Assembly: GCA_017619615.1 (NCBI GenBank)
Contig: JAFZRY010000032.1
Coordinates: forward strand, 1-64,000
Origin: Lachnospiraceae bacterium
Lineage (GTDB): Bacteria > Bacillota > Clostridia > Lachnospirales > Lachnospiraceae
Direction of reading: 5' to 3'
Length of the DNA: 64,000 nt
In this document: in pieces, positions 1 through 7,998 of the stretch
Layout: each line of letters starts with the position of its first letter
Position numbering within the stretch: position 1 is the first letter of the stretch
Notes under the pieces: model-generated
What the model was told of the DNA's origin: nothing
The model's database searches: none
Seen by the model: only the letters and a program-made list of their open reading frames with translations
Program-made: the position numbers and the translations under genes

Positions 1-844
1 GCTGATTCTTCTCATCATCCCAGATGCCGCAGGTCAGGGTGTACTCGTTCTCCACGAACTTCTCGGTCTGAGCGATCCAGGCCTCGATCTGGGGATCGAA
101 CTGGAGGTTCTTCTCCTCGTCGACCCAGGGCATGGTGCAGTTGTTGGAGAAAGCGCGGAAGGTCTCGGCGAAGGAAGCGGTCATGTAGTAACCCTTGGCC
201 TTGGCTTCGGCGGCGACGGCGTCGAACTTCTCCCAGGTGTCGATCTTGGCCTGGACTTCTTCGGGAACGTCAGTGCCCAGCACGTCCTTGGCGATGCTCT
301 TGCGGTAGATCACGCCGGCGGGGCAGCACTGGAAGGAAACGCCCTTGCACACGCCGTTGGCGTCGGAAGCGGCCTTGATGGTGTACTCATACATCGTAGG
401 AGCGTTCTGGAAACCGAAGGAGGTGACGTCCATGGTGTATTCGGATTCGACGTACTTGCCGATGTAGTCGGCTTCAGCCAGGAACATGTCGATCTTGTCG
501 TCATCGGCGGCGTTGGCCTGGTTCAGCAGGGTCTCATCCAGCTTCTGCTGGTAGGCGCCGTTGTCGCTGGGGGTGATGACCCAGTTCACGGTTACGCCCG
601 CGGGAACGGTGTAGTACTTCTCAAAGAAGCCTTTGAACTCTTCGTTCCAGCAGTAGATGTTGAAGACTTTGCCCTGATCGGCAGCGGGAGCTTCCGTAGG
701 GGCAGCGGTCTCAGGAGCGGCGGTCGTCTGAGGGGCAGCCGTGGTCTGAGGGGCCGCGGTGGTGGTAGGGGTGGTGTTGCCGCCGCAGGCGGTCAGGCCG
801 ATCACCATCAGAGCGGCGAGCAGGATAGCAAGTGCTTTCTTCAT
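1..844 (-). CDS. ABC transporter sugar-binding lipoprotein (C-terminus off window)
   Basis: This is the N-terminal 281 residues of an extracellular solute-binding protein that would capture a sugar and hand it to a membrane ABC permease. The N-terminus has a basic-hydrophobic signal and a lipobox (LTACGG, lipidated Cys near residue 20). A Thr/Ala/Pro-rich spacer (repeats of TTAAPQ) follows, then a periplasmic-binding-like fold. The ATG is preceded by AAGGAG. It lies 76 bp downstream of the LacI-type regulator on the same strand and across from a GH94 phosphorylase, so a cello-oligosaccharide or related sugar is the likely ligand; that is inference from context. The rest of the gene and its permeases are beyond position 1. 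Confidence 0.85.
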   Translation of the reverse strand, partial: MKKALAILLAALMVIGLTACGGNTTPTTTAAPQTTAAPQTTAAPETAAPTEAPAADQGKVFNIYCWNEEFKGFFEKYYTVPAGVTVNWVITPSDNGAYQQKLDETLLNQANAADDDKIDMFLAEADYIGKYVESEYTMDVTSFGFQNAPTMYEYTIKAASDANGVCKGVSFQCCPAGVIYRKSIAKDVLGTDVPEEVQAKIDTWEKFDAVAAEAKAKGYYMTASFAETFRAFSNNCTMPWVDEEKNLQFDPQIEAWIAQTEKFVENEYTLTCGIWDDEKNQ

Positions 845-905
845 TGTTCTTTCTCCTTATCTTCTTTGTTTTTCGGCTAGGATTGGAGCCTTGTTTTTTT
901 ATCAA

Positions 906-920
906 AACGCATTGCGCGTT
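906..920 (-). terminator. weak hairpin after the LacI-type gene
   Basis: AACGC and GCGTT flank a 5-base loop directly after the regulator's stop codon. On the minus strand a short TTTTG follows. The stem is only 5 bp, so it may attenuate rather than stop transcription into the solute-binding gene. Confidence 0.25.
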
Positions 921-1931
921 CTAACCGATGTCAGCGACCGTGTTCCCTTCCAGCAATTCCCCTTCCACGGTGATCTGCTGGGGGATCCAGGTGTCCGGCT
1001 GTTCGATCTGCTCGATCAGGAGCCGGGCCGCTTCCGCCCCCATGCGTTCCGCGCCCTGGCGGTAGGTGGTGAGGCGGGGCCTTAAGACCTGGGAGAGCGG
1101 GATGCCGTCGTAGCCGGCCACGCTCATGTCCTTCGGGATGGCCAGACCGTGCTTTTCCAGTTCGCTCATGCCGCCCAGGAAAGACAGGTCGTCCGGGAAG
1201 AGGATGCAGGTCGGCCGGTCGGGAAGGGCCAGCAGCGCCCGGGTGGCGAGCCCGCTGGAGCGGGGGTCGTGGTAAACGGCGGGGCGGATGTATTCCGCCG
1301 GGACCGGGACGCCCAGTTCCGCGCAGGTCCGGCGGAAGCTGGCCAGCCGCTTCTGTGTGACCGAGGTGATCTCCCCGTGGATGAAGGCGATCCTGCGGTG
1401 GCCTTTCCCGTGGACGAAGCGGACCAGGGCTTCCATGCCGCGGACGTTGTCCGAGAGGATCGAACTGCAGTTGTCGAAACTGTAGTCCAGGGTCACGGTC
1501 GGGATCTCGCTGGCAGCCAGCCGCACGATCGCGGGATCCTGGAAGTCGGCGGAGGCGATCACGACGCCGTCGCAGCTGCGGTACTTCGCGTGTTCGTAGT
1601 AGTCCATGGACATCCGGCCGAGGTCCTTCGATATGAAGGTGATGTCGTAGCCCAGCCGTTCGGATTCCGCCTTCACGCTTTCGAGGATGCGGGAGAAGTA
1701 CTCGTGGGAGATGCCCCCGCCGGTCTCGTCCGAGAAGAGGACGCCGATGTTGTAGCTGCGGCCCAGCTTCAGGGCCCGGGCGGTTGCGTTGGGCAGGTAG
1801 CCGAGGGAGGCAGCCGTTTCACGGATCCGGTCCGCGGTCTCCCGGGAAACGTCCGGGGCTCCGTTCAGAGCTTTGCTGACCGTGGCGCGGGAGACCCCGC
1901 AGGCGTTGGCTATGTCCGTGATGGTGACCAT
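921..1931 (-). CDS. LacI/GalR-family transcriptional regulator
   Basis: This 336-residue repressor-type protein has an N-terminal LacI helix-turn-helix (ITDIANACGVSRATVSKALN, residues 4-23), a hinge helix, and a periplasmic-binding-like effector domain to the C-terminus; the length is normal for the family. It starts with ATG. It is divergent from the GH94 phosphorylase gene and upstream of the sugar-binding lipoprotein, which makes it the local regulator of disaccharide use. Two matching LacI-type operators lie in the intergenic region, one at its own promoter, so autoregulation is likely. The effector sugar is not determinable; a cellobiose- or glucose-1-phosphate-linked signal is a guess from context. 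Confidence 0.92.
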   Translation of the reverse strand: MVTITDIANACGVSRATVSKALNGAPDVSRETADRIRETAASLGYLPNATARALKLGRSYNIGVLFSDETGGGISHEYFSRILESVKAESERLGYDITFISKDLGRMSMDYYEHAKYRSCDGVVIASADFQDPAIVRLAASEIPTVTLDYSFDNCSSILSDNVRGMEALVRFVHGKGHRRIAFIHGEITSVTQKRLASFRRTCAELGVPVPAEYIRPAVYHDPRSSGLATRALLALPDRPTCILFPDDLSFLGGMSELEKHGLAIPKDMSVAGYDGIPLSQVLRPRLTTYRQGAERMGAEAARLLIEQIEQPDTWIPQQITVEGELLEGNTVADIG

Positions 1932-1970
1932 GGGAGAGGCTGTTCCTTTCCGTTTTCCTCAATGCATGCT

Positions 1971-1986
1971 ACTTAATCGATTTCGC
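1971..1986 (-). promoter_or_regulatory. LacI-type operator at the regulator's own promoter (imperfect)
   Basis: ACTTAATCGATTTCGC keeps the left half and centre of the perfect palindrome found at 2149-2164, with the right half diverged. It overlaps the predicted transcription start of the regulator gene, the usual position for autorepression. Confidence 0.65.
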
Positions 1987-1993
1987 TGGGCTC

Positions 1994-2023
1994 ATTATAG
2001 CGCGGGCTCTGTCAGCCTGTCAA
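1994..2023 (-). promoter_or_regulatory. sigma-70-type promoter of the LacI-type gene
   Basis: On the minus strand a perfect TTGACA (2018-2023) and a perfect TATAAT (1994-1999) are separated by 18 bp. Transcription would begin near 1987, inside or at the edge of the operator-like site at 1971-1986. Confidence 0.75.
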
Positions 2024-2116
2024 GCCCCGTTTCGCTTAATTATATTAAATTTTCGCAATTATTCGCCTAAGAAATGTTCGCCGATGAAAAAACACGACCT
2101 TTTTCTCAAAAAGTGC

Positions 2117-2145
2117 TTGCGTTTTCCGGAAGCCCTCCCTATAAT
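2117..2145 (+). promoter_or_regulatory. promoter of the cellobiose phosphorylase gene
   Basis: TTGCGT (2117-2122) and a perfect TATAAT (2140-2145) are spaced by exactly 17 bp. The start point falls around 2152, inside the perfect operator palindrome, so repressor binding would block initiation. Confidence 0.8.
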
Positions 2146-2148
2146 GTG

Positions 2149-2164
2149 ACTTAATCGATTAAGT
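2149..2164 (+). promoter_or_regulatory. LacI-type operator (perfect palindrome)
   Basis: ACTTAATCGATTAAGT is a 16-bp perfect palindrome with a central CG, as is typical of LacI-family sites. It sits just downstream of the -10 box of the phosphorylase promoter. A degenerate copy lies at the divergent regulator's promoter. Confidence 0.8.
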
Positions 2165-2220
2165 TAACGGATCCGGCCCCTCAAACGGCCTTTCTGGATA
2201 AAAAACGGAGGAAAATCACC

Positions 2221-4632
2221 ATGCAATACGGCTATTTCGACGATAAAGCCCGGGAATACGTGATCACGCGGCCGGATACCCCCCTGCCGTGGATCAATTA
2301 TTTAGGAAATGAAGGATTTTTCTCGCTGATCAGCAACACCGCGGGCGGCTATTCCTTTTATAAGGATGCGAAACTCCGCCGCATCACCCGCTTCCGCTAC
2401 AACAACGTGCCCGCCGACGAAGGCGGCCGCCTGTTCTACATCTGCGACGGCGATACCGTCTGGAGTCCCGCGTTCCGCCCGGCCATGACCCCGCTCGATT
2501 CCTACCGCTGCCGGCACGGCCTCGGCTACACCGTCTTTGAAGGCGAAAAGGACGGCGTCCGCGCCTCCCTCACCGTGACCGTCCCCATGCACTGCGACAT
2601 GGAAGTGCAGAAACTGGTGATCGCCAACAAGAGCAGCCGCGAAAAGAAGCTGACCGTATACGGCGGCGTGGAATGGTGCTTATGGAACGCCGTGGACGAT
2701 TCCACCAACTTCCAGCGCAACTGGAACATCGGCGAAGTGGAGATCGAAGGCGGCACGGTCTATCACAAGACCGAGTACCGCGAGCGCCGCAACCATTACG
2801 CGTTCTACTCCGTCAACGCCGCGACCGCCGGCTTTGACACGGACCGCGACGCCTTCCTCGGACAGTTCCGCGGCTGGAACGATCCGCAGGCCGTGGCGCA
2901 GCGCACCTCCTTCGGCAGCGTCGCCGCCGGCTGGACCCCCGTCGCCGTGCACCGCCTGGACGTCACCCTGGCGCCCGGCGCGTCCCGCACCTTCCTGTTC
3001 CGCCTCGGCTACGTCGAAAATCCGGAAGACCGCAAATTCACTGCGCTCAACGTTATCAATAAAGAAAAAGCGCACGCCATGCTGGCCGCGTTCGGGACGG
3101 AAGAGCAGTTCGACGCCGCGATGGCGGAGCTGCGTGCGTACTGGGAGAGCCTGCTGTCCCGCTTCACCGTTCAGAGCAGCGAAGAAAAACTGGACCGCAT
3201 GGTCAACATCTGGAACCAGTACCAGTGCATGGTCACGTTCAACATGAGCCGCAGCGCGTCGTATTACGAAAGCGGCACCGGTCGCGGCATGGGCTTCCGC
3301 GACAGCTGCCAGGACCTGCTCGGCTTCGTGCACCTGATCCCGGAGCGCGCGCGGGAGCGGATCCTGGACATCGCGTCCATCCAGTTCGCGGACGGCAGCA
3401 CGTACCATCAGTACCAGCCGCTCACCAAGCGCGGCAACGCCGACATCGGCTCCGGCTTCAACGACGATCCGCTCTGGCTGATCGCCTGCACCGCCGCCTA
3501 CGTGCGCGAGACCGGCGATTTCTCGATCCTGGACGAGCCCACGCCGTTCAACAACGAGCCCGGCACCGAAGTCCCGCTGCTGGAGCACCTGCGCCGCAGC
3601 ATCGGCTACACGGTCACGCACTGCGGCCCGCACGGCCTGCCCCTCATCGGCCGCGCCGACTGGAACGACTGCCTGAACCTCAACTGCTTCAGCCATGAAC
3701 CCGGCGAGAGCTTCCAGACCTGCTCCAACTTCGAGAGCGGCAAAGCGGAGAGCGTCTTTATCGCGGGCATGTTCGTCAAATACGGCAAGGAATACGCGGA
3801 CCTGTGCGAACGGATCGGCCTGCGCGAAGAGGCGGAGACGGTGCGCGAACACGTCGTGAACATGGAAGCCGCCGTGCTGGCCCACGGCTGGGACGGCGAA
3901 TGGTTCCGCCGCGCCTACGACGCCTTCGAGCGGCCGATAGGCAGCGCGGAAAACGAAGAGGGCAGGATCTTCATCGAACCGCAGGGCTTCTGCGTGATGG
4001 CCGGCATCGGCGGCGCGGATTACGGCCGCCGCGCGCTGGCCTCCACGGAAAAACTGCTGGGCAACGATTTCGGCATCGAGATCCTCTGGCCCTGCTACAC
4101 GGAATATCACGACTACCTGGGCGAAATTTCCTCCTACCCGCCCGGATATAAAGAAAACGGCTCCGTTTTCTGCCACAACAACCCCTGGGTCACGCTGGCC
4201 TGGTGCACGGTGAAGGACGGCAACGCCGCTTTCGACCTGTACACCCGCAACGCCCCGGCGTACATCGAAGACAAGAGCGAGATCCACCGGACGGAGCCGT
4301 ACTGCTACAGCCAGACCATCGCCGGCCGGTCAGCCCGGACTTACGGGGAAGCCAAGAACTCCTGGCTGACCGGGACCGCGGCCTGGTCCTTCGTCGCTGT
4401 GAGCCAGGGCATCCTGGGCATCCGCCCGTCTTTCGACGGCCTGACCGTGGATCCCTGCCTCCCCGACACGATCTCCGAATGCCGCATCACCCGCCTGTTC
4501 CGCGGCACCCGCTACGACATCACCGTCCGCCGCGGCCCCGAAAAAGGCCTCCTCGTGAACGGCGCCCCCGTCCCCGGCAGCACCGTCCCGCTGACGGATG
4601 CACCCGTCTGCACGGTCCTTGCCACCCTTTGA
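2221..4632 (+). CDS. cellobiose phosphorylase, glycoside hydrolase family 94
   Basis: This 803-residue cytoplasmic enzyme would split cellobiose with phosphate into glucose 1-phosphate and glucose, saving one ATP. The whole length resembles clostridial cellobiose phosphorylases as I remember them: the N-terminus begins YGYFDD...VITRPDTPLPWINYLG, then FNMSRSASYYESG, GMGFRDSCQDLLGF and GRADWNDCLNLNCF. The DWND motif at residues 480-483 holds the general-acid aspartate of GH94. A good GGAGG site precedes the ATG. Codon use is strongly GC3-biased, suggesting high expression. The gene is divergent from a LacI-type repressor with an operator over its start site. Related GH94 enzymes act on cellodextrin or chitobiose; the close match to cellobiose phosphorylases makes cellobiose the best substrate call. 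Confidence 0.93.
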   Translation: MQYGYFDDKAREYVITRPDTPLPWINYLGNEGFFSLISNTAGGYSFYKDAKLRRITRFRYNNVPADEGGRLFYICDGDTVWSPAFRPAMTPLDSYRCRHGLGYTVFEGEKDGVRASLTVTVPMHCDMEVQKLVIANKSSREKKLTVYGGVEWCLWNAVDDSTNFQRNWNIGEVEIEGGTVYHKTEYRERRNHYAFYSVNAATAGFDTDRDAFLGQFRGWNDPQAVAQRTSFGSVAAGWTPVAVHRLDVTLAPGASRTFLFRLGYVENPEDRKFTALNVINKEKAHAMLAAFGTEEQFDAAMAELRAYWESLLSRFTVQSSEEKLDRMVNIWNQYQCMVTFNMSRSASYYESGTGRGMGFRDSCQDLLGFVHLIPERARERILDIASIQFADGSTYHQYQPLTKRGNADIGSGFNDDPLWLIACTAAYVRETGDFSILDEPTPFNNEPGTEVPLLEHLRRSIGYTVTHCGPHGLPLIGRADWNDCLNLNCFSHEPGESFQTCSNFESGKAESVFIAGMFVKYGKEYADLCERIGLREEAETVREHVVNMEAAVLAHGWDGEWFRRAYDAFERPIGSAENEEGRIFIEPQGFCVMAGIGGADYGRRALASTEKLLGNDFGIEILWPCYTEYHDYLGEISSYPPGYKENGSVFCHNNPWVTLAWCTVKDGNAAFDLYTRNAPAYIEDKSEIHRTEPYCYSQTIAGRSARTYGEAKNSWLTGTAAWSFVAVSQGILGIRPSFDGLTVDPCLPDTISECRITRLFRGTRYDITVRRGPEKGLLVNGAPVPGSTVPLTDAPVCTVLATL

Positions 4633-4680
4633 TCACTTCCTGCGGAATCTTCCGTTTTGTTTTTCCTCCTCCATACAAAG

Positions 4681-4717
4681 AGGGCTGCCCGTTCCTTCCG
4701 GCCGGACAGCCCTTTTT
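4681..4717 (+). terminator. Rho-independent terminator of the phosphorylase gene
   Basis: An 11-bp stem with one mismatch (AGGGCTGCCCG with CGGACAGCCCT) is followed by TTTTT. It lies about 50 bp after the phosphorylase stop codon. Confidence 0.85.
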
Positions 4718-4726
4718 CTGACAGAT

Positions 4727-4758
4727 GACAAAGGGATGGTTCTTTTGTCATCTTTTCC
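4727..4758. repeat. half copy of a dispersed REP-like palindrome
   Basis: GACAAAGGGATGGTTC followed by TTTTGTCATC matches the right arm of the larger palindromes at 27550-27607 and 60327-60383, with one change (GGGATGG for GGGACGG). The left arm is missing here. It sits in the tail-to-tail gap between convergent genes, as the other copies also lie between genes. Confidence 0.6.
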
Positions 4759-4765
4759 GTCTTTC

Positions 4766-5323
4766 TTATTTTTCCTTTTCCAGTTCCCGCCGCATCAGGA
4801 TCAGTTCATTATACCCCGTAAAGCGCGAGCGGAAACCCAGCGGATTGCGGCCGTACTCGACAAATCCCTCACTTTCGTACAGCGCGACGGCATTCGTATT
4901 GGAGGCAACGACTTCCAGTTCCAGCTGCGTATAGCCGGCGGTCTTCGCGCATGCGATGCAGGCTTTCGTCAGAGCGCGGCCGATGCCGAGGCCCCAATAA
5001 GCCTTTTCGATACTGATGCCGAGACTGGCACGGTGCCTTGCCTTTTCCCCCGCGCTGATCCGGTCGATCCCGGCCAGGCCGGCGACCCGGCCGTCCACCT
5101 CCGCGAGGATCTCGACGTTCCACGGACTTTCCGCCTTGTCCTTCAGCAGCTTCGCCTCCCGCTCCTCGGTGAACCTGATCTCGTCCGGGTAGGAAGCCAG
5201 AAAATCGGTTTCCTCGTGCGTCAGGATGAAATTGGCCAGCGCCGCCGCCGCGTCCGCCTCCGTACCGTTCCGCAGCACGCAGGTCCGGCCGTCCTTCAGC
5301 GTGACCGTTTGGTGATACCGCAT
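4766..5323 (-). CDS. GNAT-family N-acetyltransferase
   Basis: This 185-residue protein fits the GNAT fold that moves an acetyl group from acetyl-CoA to an amine. The acetyl-CoA loop reads YWGLGIGRALTKA near residues 111-123, preceded by the strand ASLGISIEK and followed by LELEVVASNTNAVALYESEGF, the usual C-terminal motif. AGGAGG stands 7 bases before the ATG. The gene is 12 bp behind the TIGR04076 gene, so the two are likely co-transcribed. The substrate is unknown. Confidence 0.88.
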   Translation of the reverse strand: MRYHQTVTLKDGRTCVLRNGTEADAAAALANFILTHEETDFLASYPDEIRFTEEREAKLLKDKAESPWNVEILAEVDGRVAGLAGIDRISAGEKARHRASLGISIEKAYWGLGIGRALTKACIACAKTAGYTQLELEVVASNTNAVALYESEGFVEYGRNPLGFRSRFTGYNELILMRRELEKEK

Positions 5324-5335
5324 GGCAGGCCTCCT

Positions 5336-5650
5336 TTATTCCGCGTCTTCGTCCATCGTCTCCAGCAGGAAACTGACCGGCCGGAACCCGTCGTTGCAGG
5401 AGAGCATGGCGGATTTTTCATTCTTCATCCAGCCGTCATAGAAGTTCGACGCGCCGTGCGAAAGCGCCAGCACGAACGGCGACAGCGTGTCCCAGGCACT
5501 GCTGCAGAACCCTTCGGGCCGTTCCCAGCCGTTTGCGATAAAGACCTGACCTTCGGTCATGTCACAGGCGTGTTCGATCGGGTTTTCGTATTCCTCCATC
5601 AGATCGCGGTAGCAGGCGATGCGTTTGATGGTGATGCGGACTTTTTTCAT
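5336..5650 (-). CDS. TIGR04076-family small protein
   Basis: This 104-residue protein has the features of the TIGR04076 family: a Cys-containing motif (EGFCSSAW), a conserved Leu-Ser-Pro-Phe stretch and a late Cys before the RPV strand (LSCNDGFRPVSFLLE). Family members are small Cys-bearing proteins without an assigned reaction. AAGGGGA precedes the ATG. It sits between a nucleotidyltransferase gene and a GNAT gene on the same strand. Confidence 0.7.
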   Translation of the reverse strand: MKKVRITIKRIACYRDLMEEYENPIEHACDMTEGQVFIANGWERPEGFCSSAWDTLSPFVLALSHGASNFYDGWMKNEKSAMLSCNDGFRPVSFLLETMDEDAE

Positions 5651-5665
5651 GATGATTCCCCTTGA

Positions 5666-6478
5666 TTATGTCAATTGTGCTTCAGCCGCCCGGCGCGGCT
5701 CTTCTTCCGGCGCGGCGGCCTTCTGCAGTTCCTGTTCCAGCACGTCCGCGTACTGCTGCACGGTGGGACCCAGGTCCTTCAGCCATTGCTTTACGTCTTC
5801 CCGGTCCTTGTACTGCAGCGGGTGGCGGCGGATCTCCAGGGTCTTCAGGAGCGGTTCTTCGTCCGGGAAGACGTGCAGTTCCTTCGCCCAGAGGCTGGCC
5901 CATGTTTTGGAGACGATGTCGTTGTAGCGCAGGGTGTAGATGCAGCGCGCGATGTCCAGCAGCCAGCCGCAGGAATACAGGCTTTCATCGGTCTGCCCCG
6001 CAAATTTCCGGATGGCTTCGTAATGGGTCTGCACGGCGGCGGTCATTTCCGCGCGGTCCGGCTCGGCGAACAGGCTGCGGTCCTCCGTCCCGGCTATACA
6101 GCGCGCGTACCGGGCCAGCTGGAAGGCAGTGAAGGTGTCCTGCGGGCAGCGGTCCGTGATCCGTTCGCCCGTCGTGCCCCAGTACACCAGGCGGCTGAAA
6201 TCGCCGGAACGGTATTCGTCTGCGCAGGCAATAATGCCCTCGCAGGTGCGGAAATGCGGGTTTTCAGGCTCTTTTTCCGCCAGTTCCTGACGAAGTTTCA
6301 GCAGCCGCTGCGCCTGCTCCTCCGTGAGCGGAGAGGCGGTCAGGATCAGCAGGTCGATGTCGCTCCAGCCGGGCTGGAGATCCTGCCATACGGCGCTCCC
6401 GTACAGCCAGGCGCTGTGCGGCGCTTCGCCCGTAACGGCGGAAACCGCATCGATGACTTTTTGAACAGTATTCAGCAT
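5666..6478 (-). CDS. nucleotidyltransferase with aminoglycoside adenylyltransferase-like C-terminus
   Basis: The 270-residue protein carries an N-terminal nucleotidyltransferase domain (LYGSAVWQDLQPGWSDIDLL, residues 25-44) with the GS...DxD metal-binding pattern used to transfer a nucleoside monophosphate. The C-terminal helical part (residues 150-255) resembles the DUF4111 domain of ANT(3'')/ANT(9)-type enzymes. It could modify an aminoglycoside or another small molecule. Resistance cannot be concluded from sequence: chromosomal homologues in Clostridia often have no known substrate. GGGAGG precedes the start. It lies within a leftward run of small enzymes. Confidence 0.75.
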   Translation of the reverse strand: MLNTVQKVIDAVSAVTGEAPHSAWLYGSAVWQDLQPGWSDIDLLILTASPLTEEQAQRLLKLRQELAEKEPENPHFRTCEGIIACADEYRSGDFSRLVYWGTTGERITDRCPQDTFTAFQLARYARCIAGTEDRSLFAEPDRAEMTAAVQTHYEAIRKFAGQTDESLYSCGWLLDIARCIYTLRYNDIVSKTWASLWAKELHVFPDEEPLLKTLEIRRHPLQYKDREDVKQWLKDLGPTVQQYADVLEQELQKAAAPEEEPRRAAEAQLT

Positions 6479-6512
6479 GGTTCCTCCCCCGGGCCTGCCG
6501 CCCGCACGATCA

Positions 6513-7661
6513 TTACCGATGGATGTACATCCTTGTCATGTCCGGCTCGCCGTCGCCCTGCACCATGCAGAGAAACTCCCAGCCGTAGCGCTCATAGAAT
6601 CCGGTGTGATCCGTGACCAGATACAGCGGCGAGATCCCCTTGCCGCGCATGTCGTCCACGACCATATTCAGCAACCGGCCGGCGATGCCCCGTCCCCGGT
6701 ACGCCTCCTCCGTATAGACCGCGCACACGTTCGGCGCGAGGTCCTTCCGGTCGTGGAAATCATTCTCGATGACCCCCATGCCGCCGACGATCTGATCGCC
6801 GGCCAGGCACAGGTACCACCCGTACTCGGTCTCCCCGCCCAGATACGCCTCCATGCATTCCCGATACGCCTCCTCCGGCACGCCCCACTTGCTGTGGAAC
6901 CATTCCGCGGCCGGCCGCATCAGTTCCGGCGCCTCGCGGAGCGTGAGACAGCGCAGGTCCGCCTTTTTGCGCAGACAGAAGAGCCGCCGTGTCTCCGTTT
7001 CCTCCCCCGGCCAGGCAAAATACTCCAGCCGTTCGACCGTGAAATACGGCGAAAAGTTCTCCGCCCATTCCTCGTCGCTCCGGGAAACGAGCCGCAGCAC
7101 GCCGTCCACGTATAATTTACAGCCGTCTTTCAGCTCCAATCCGCGGGCGGCCGCTTTCTCCGGCGACAGATAGTAATTCAGGCTGATGATCACGTCCGCG
7201 TCCGCCGTCACGGCCCGCGCCGTCTCCCGCAGGATCGCCTCCGCGGTCTCCGGCGGGACGACGTCCAGCACGTTGGAGCAGATCAGCCCGTCGTAAGTGC
7301 CGTCCGGGACGCGCTTCAGCCAGTCCGGCGCCTCGCAGCGGACCTGCATCCGGTCCCCCGCGCCGAACAGCCCGGCGAAAAACCGTGCCGCCTCGACAGG
7401 CCCCGCCGACACGTCCACGGCCGTCACGTCCGGACAGCCGCTCTTGGCGGCGATGATGCCGGCCCAGCCGTTCCCGCAGCCGTAATCCAGCACCTTTTTC
7501 TTCTGTCCGAGCGACTCCGCCGCCCGGAACAGTTTCTCCGACGGCGCCAGCTCCCGCCAGTCCGCCTTTTCCTCCTGACAGGCCTGCCTGTCCTCCTCCG
7601 AAAGCGCAAGCGCCTTATCCCAGAAATCGATCAGCACCTGATCGTCATTTCTCTCCGCCAT
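6513..7661 (-). CDS. SAM methyltransferase-GNAT acetyltransferase fusion
   Basis: This 382-residue protein joins two enzyme domains. Residues 1-230 are a class I SAM-dependent methyltransferase with motif I VLDYGCGNGWAG and motif II VTAVDVS. Residues 235-382 are a GNAT acetyltransferase with the acetyl-CoA loop YRGRGIAGRLLN and a late GFYERYGWEF motif. The ATG at 7661 is preferred over the GTG one codon earlier because it lies 9 bases from AAGGAG. The start follows within a few bases of the TfoX-N gene, so they are co-transcribed. The two activities may modify one substrate in sequence; neither substrate is known. Confidence 0.82.
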   Translation of the reverse strand: MAERNDDQVLIDFWDKALALSEEDRQACQEEKADWRELAPSEKLFRAAESLGQKKKVLDYGCGNGWAGIIAAKSGCPDVTAVDVSAGPVEAARFFAGLFGAGDRMQVRCEAPDWLKRVPDGTYDGLICSNVLDVVPPETAEAILRETARAVTADADVIISLNYYLSPEKAAARGLELKDGCKLYVDGVLRLVSRSDEEWAENFSPYFTVERLEYFAWPGEETETRRLFCLRKKADLRCLTLREAPELMRPAAEWFHSKWGVPEEAYRECMEAYLGGETEYGWYLCLAGDQIVGGMGVIENDFHDRKDLAPNVCAVYTEEAYRGRGIAGRLLNMVVDDMRGKGISPLYLVTDHTGFYERYGWEFLCMVQGDGEPDMTRMYIHR

Positions 7662-7664
7662 CAC

Positions 7665-7991
7665 TCAAAACTCCTTCCGCTTCCTTTTCTTCGGCGCCGG
7701 CAGTTCCGCAGCCGCCGCCGTCAGCAGTTCCTTCAGAAACTCCTTATTCTCAACGTCATCCACGAGCAGCATTTCCTTCGCCCCTTCGTACGGGACCTCC
7801 CGCTCCGCGTCCGGCATCATGGCCTCCGCCGACCGGGTCGGCTTGACCAGGAACCGGTTATCGTAAATGCCGCCGACGGGCTTCCCCTGGCAGTAAATGA
7901 TATATTCACCCATCATGGCGCGCCAGGTGACGTCTTCCGTTTCGGACAGCTGCTCCAGGATGAAATCCAGATATTCTTTGCTTGATGCCAT
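7665..7991 (-). CDS. TfoX/Sxy N-terminal domain protein
   Basis: This 108-residue protein matches the TfoX N-terminal domain: a helix (KEYLDFILEQL), the TWRAMMGEYIIYCQGK strand pair with the conserved MMGEY, and GIYDNRFLVKPT. The domain is named after the competence regulator but occurs alone in many Clostridia as a small protein of unknown role. The internal ATG giving MASSKEYL is chosen because it starts 8 bp after the upstream gene ends and matches family N-termini. The basic C-terminus (PKKRKRKEF) is typical. It lies between the nitrilase gene and the methyltransferase-GNAT fusion. Confidence 0.85.
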   Translation of the reverse strand: MASSKEYLDFILEQLSETEDVTWRAMMGEYIIYCQGKPVGGIYDNRFLVKPTRSAEAMMPDAEREVPYEGAKEMLLVDDVENKEFLKELLTAAAAELPAPKKRKRKEF

Positions 7992-7998
7992 CGGTTCG

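Noticed and set aside
2680..4287. Long open frame opposite the cellobiose phosphorylase
   Set aside because: It is an antisense shadow of a GC-rich gene with no domain motif, while the plus-strand product has full GH94 motifs.
5666..6478. Call of an aminoglycoside resistance gene
   Set aside because: The fold fits adenylyltransferases, but sequence alone does not show drug specificity.
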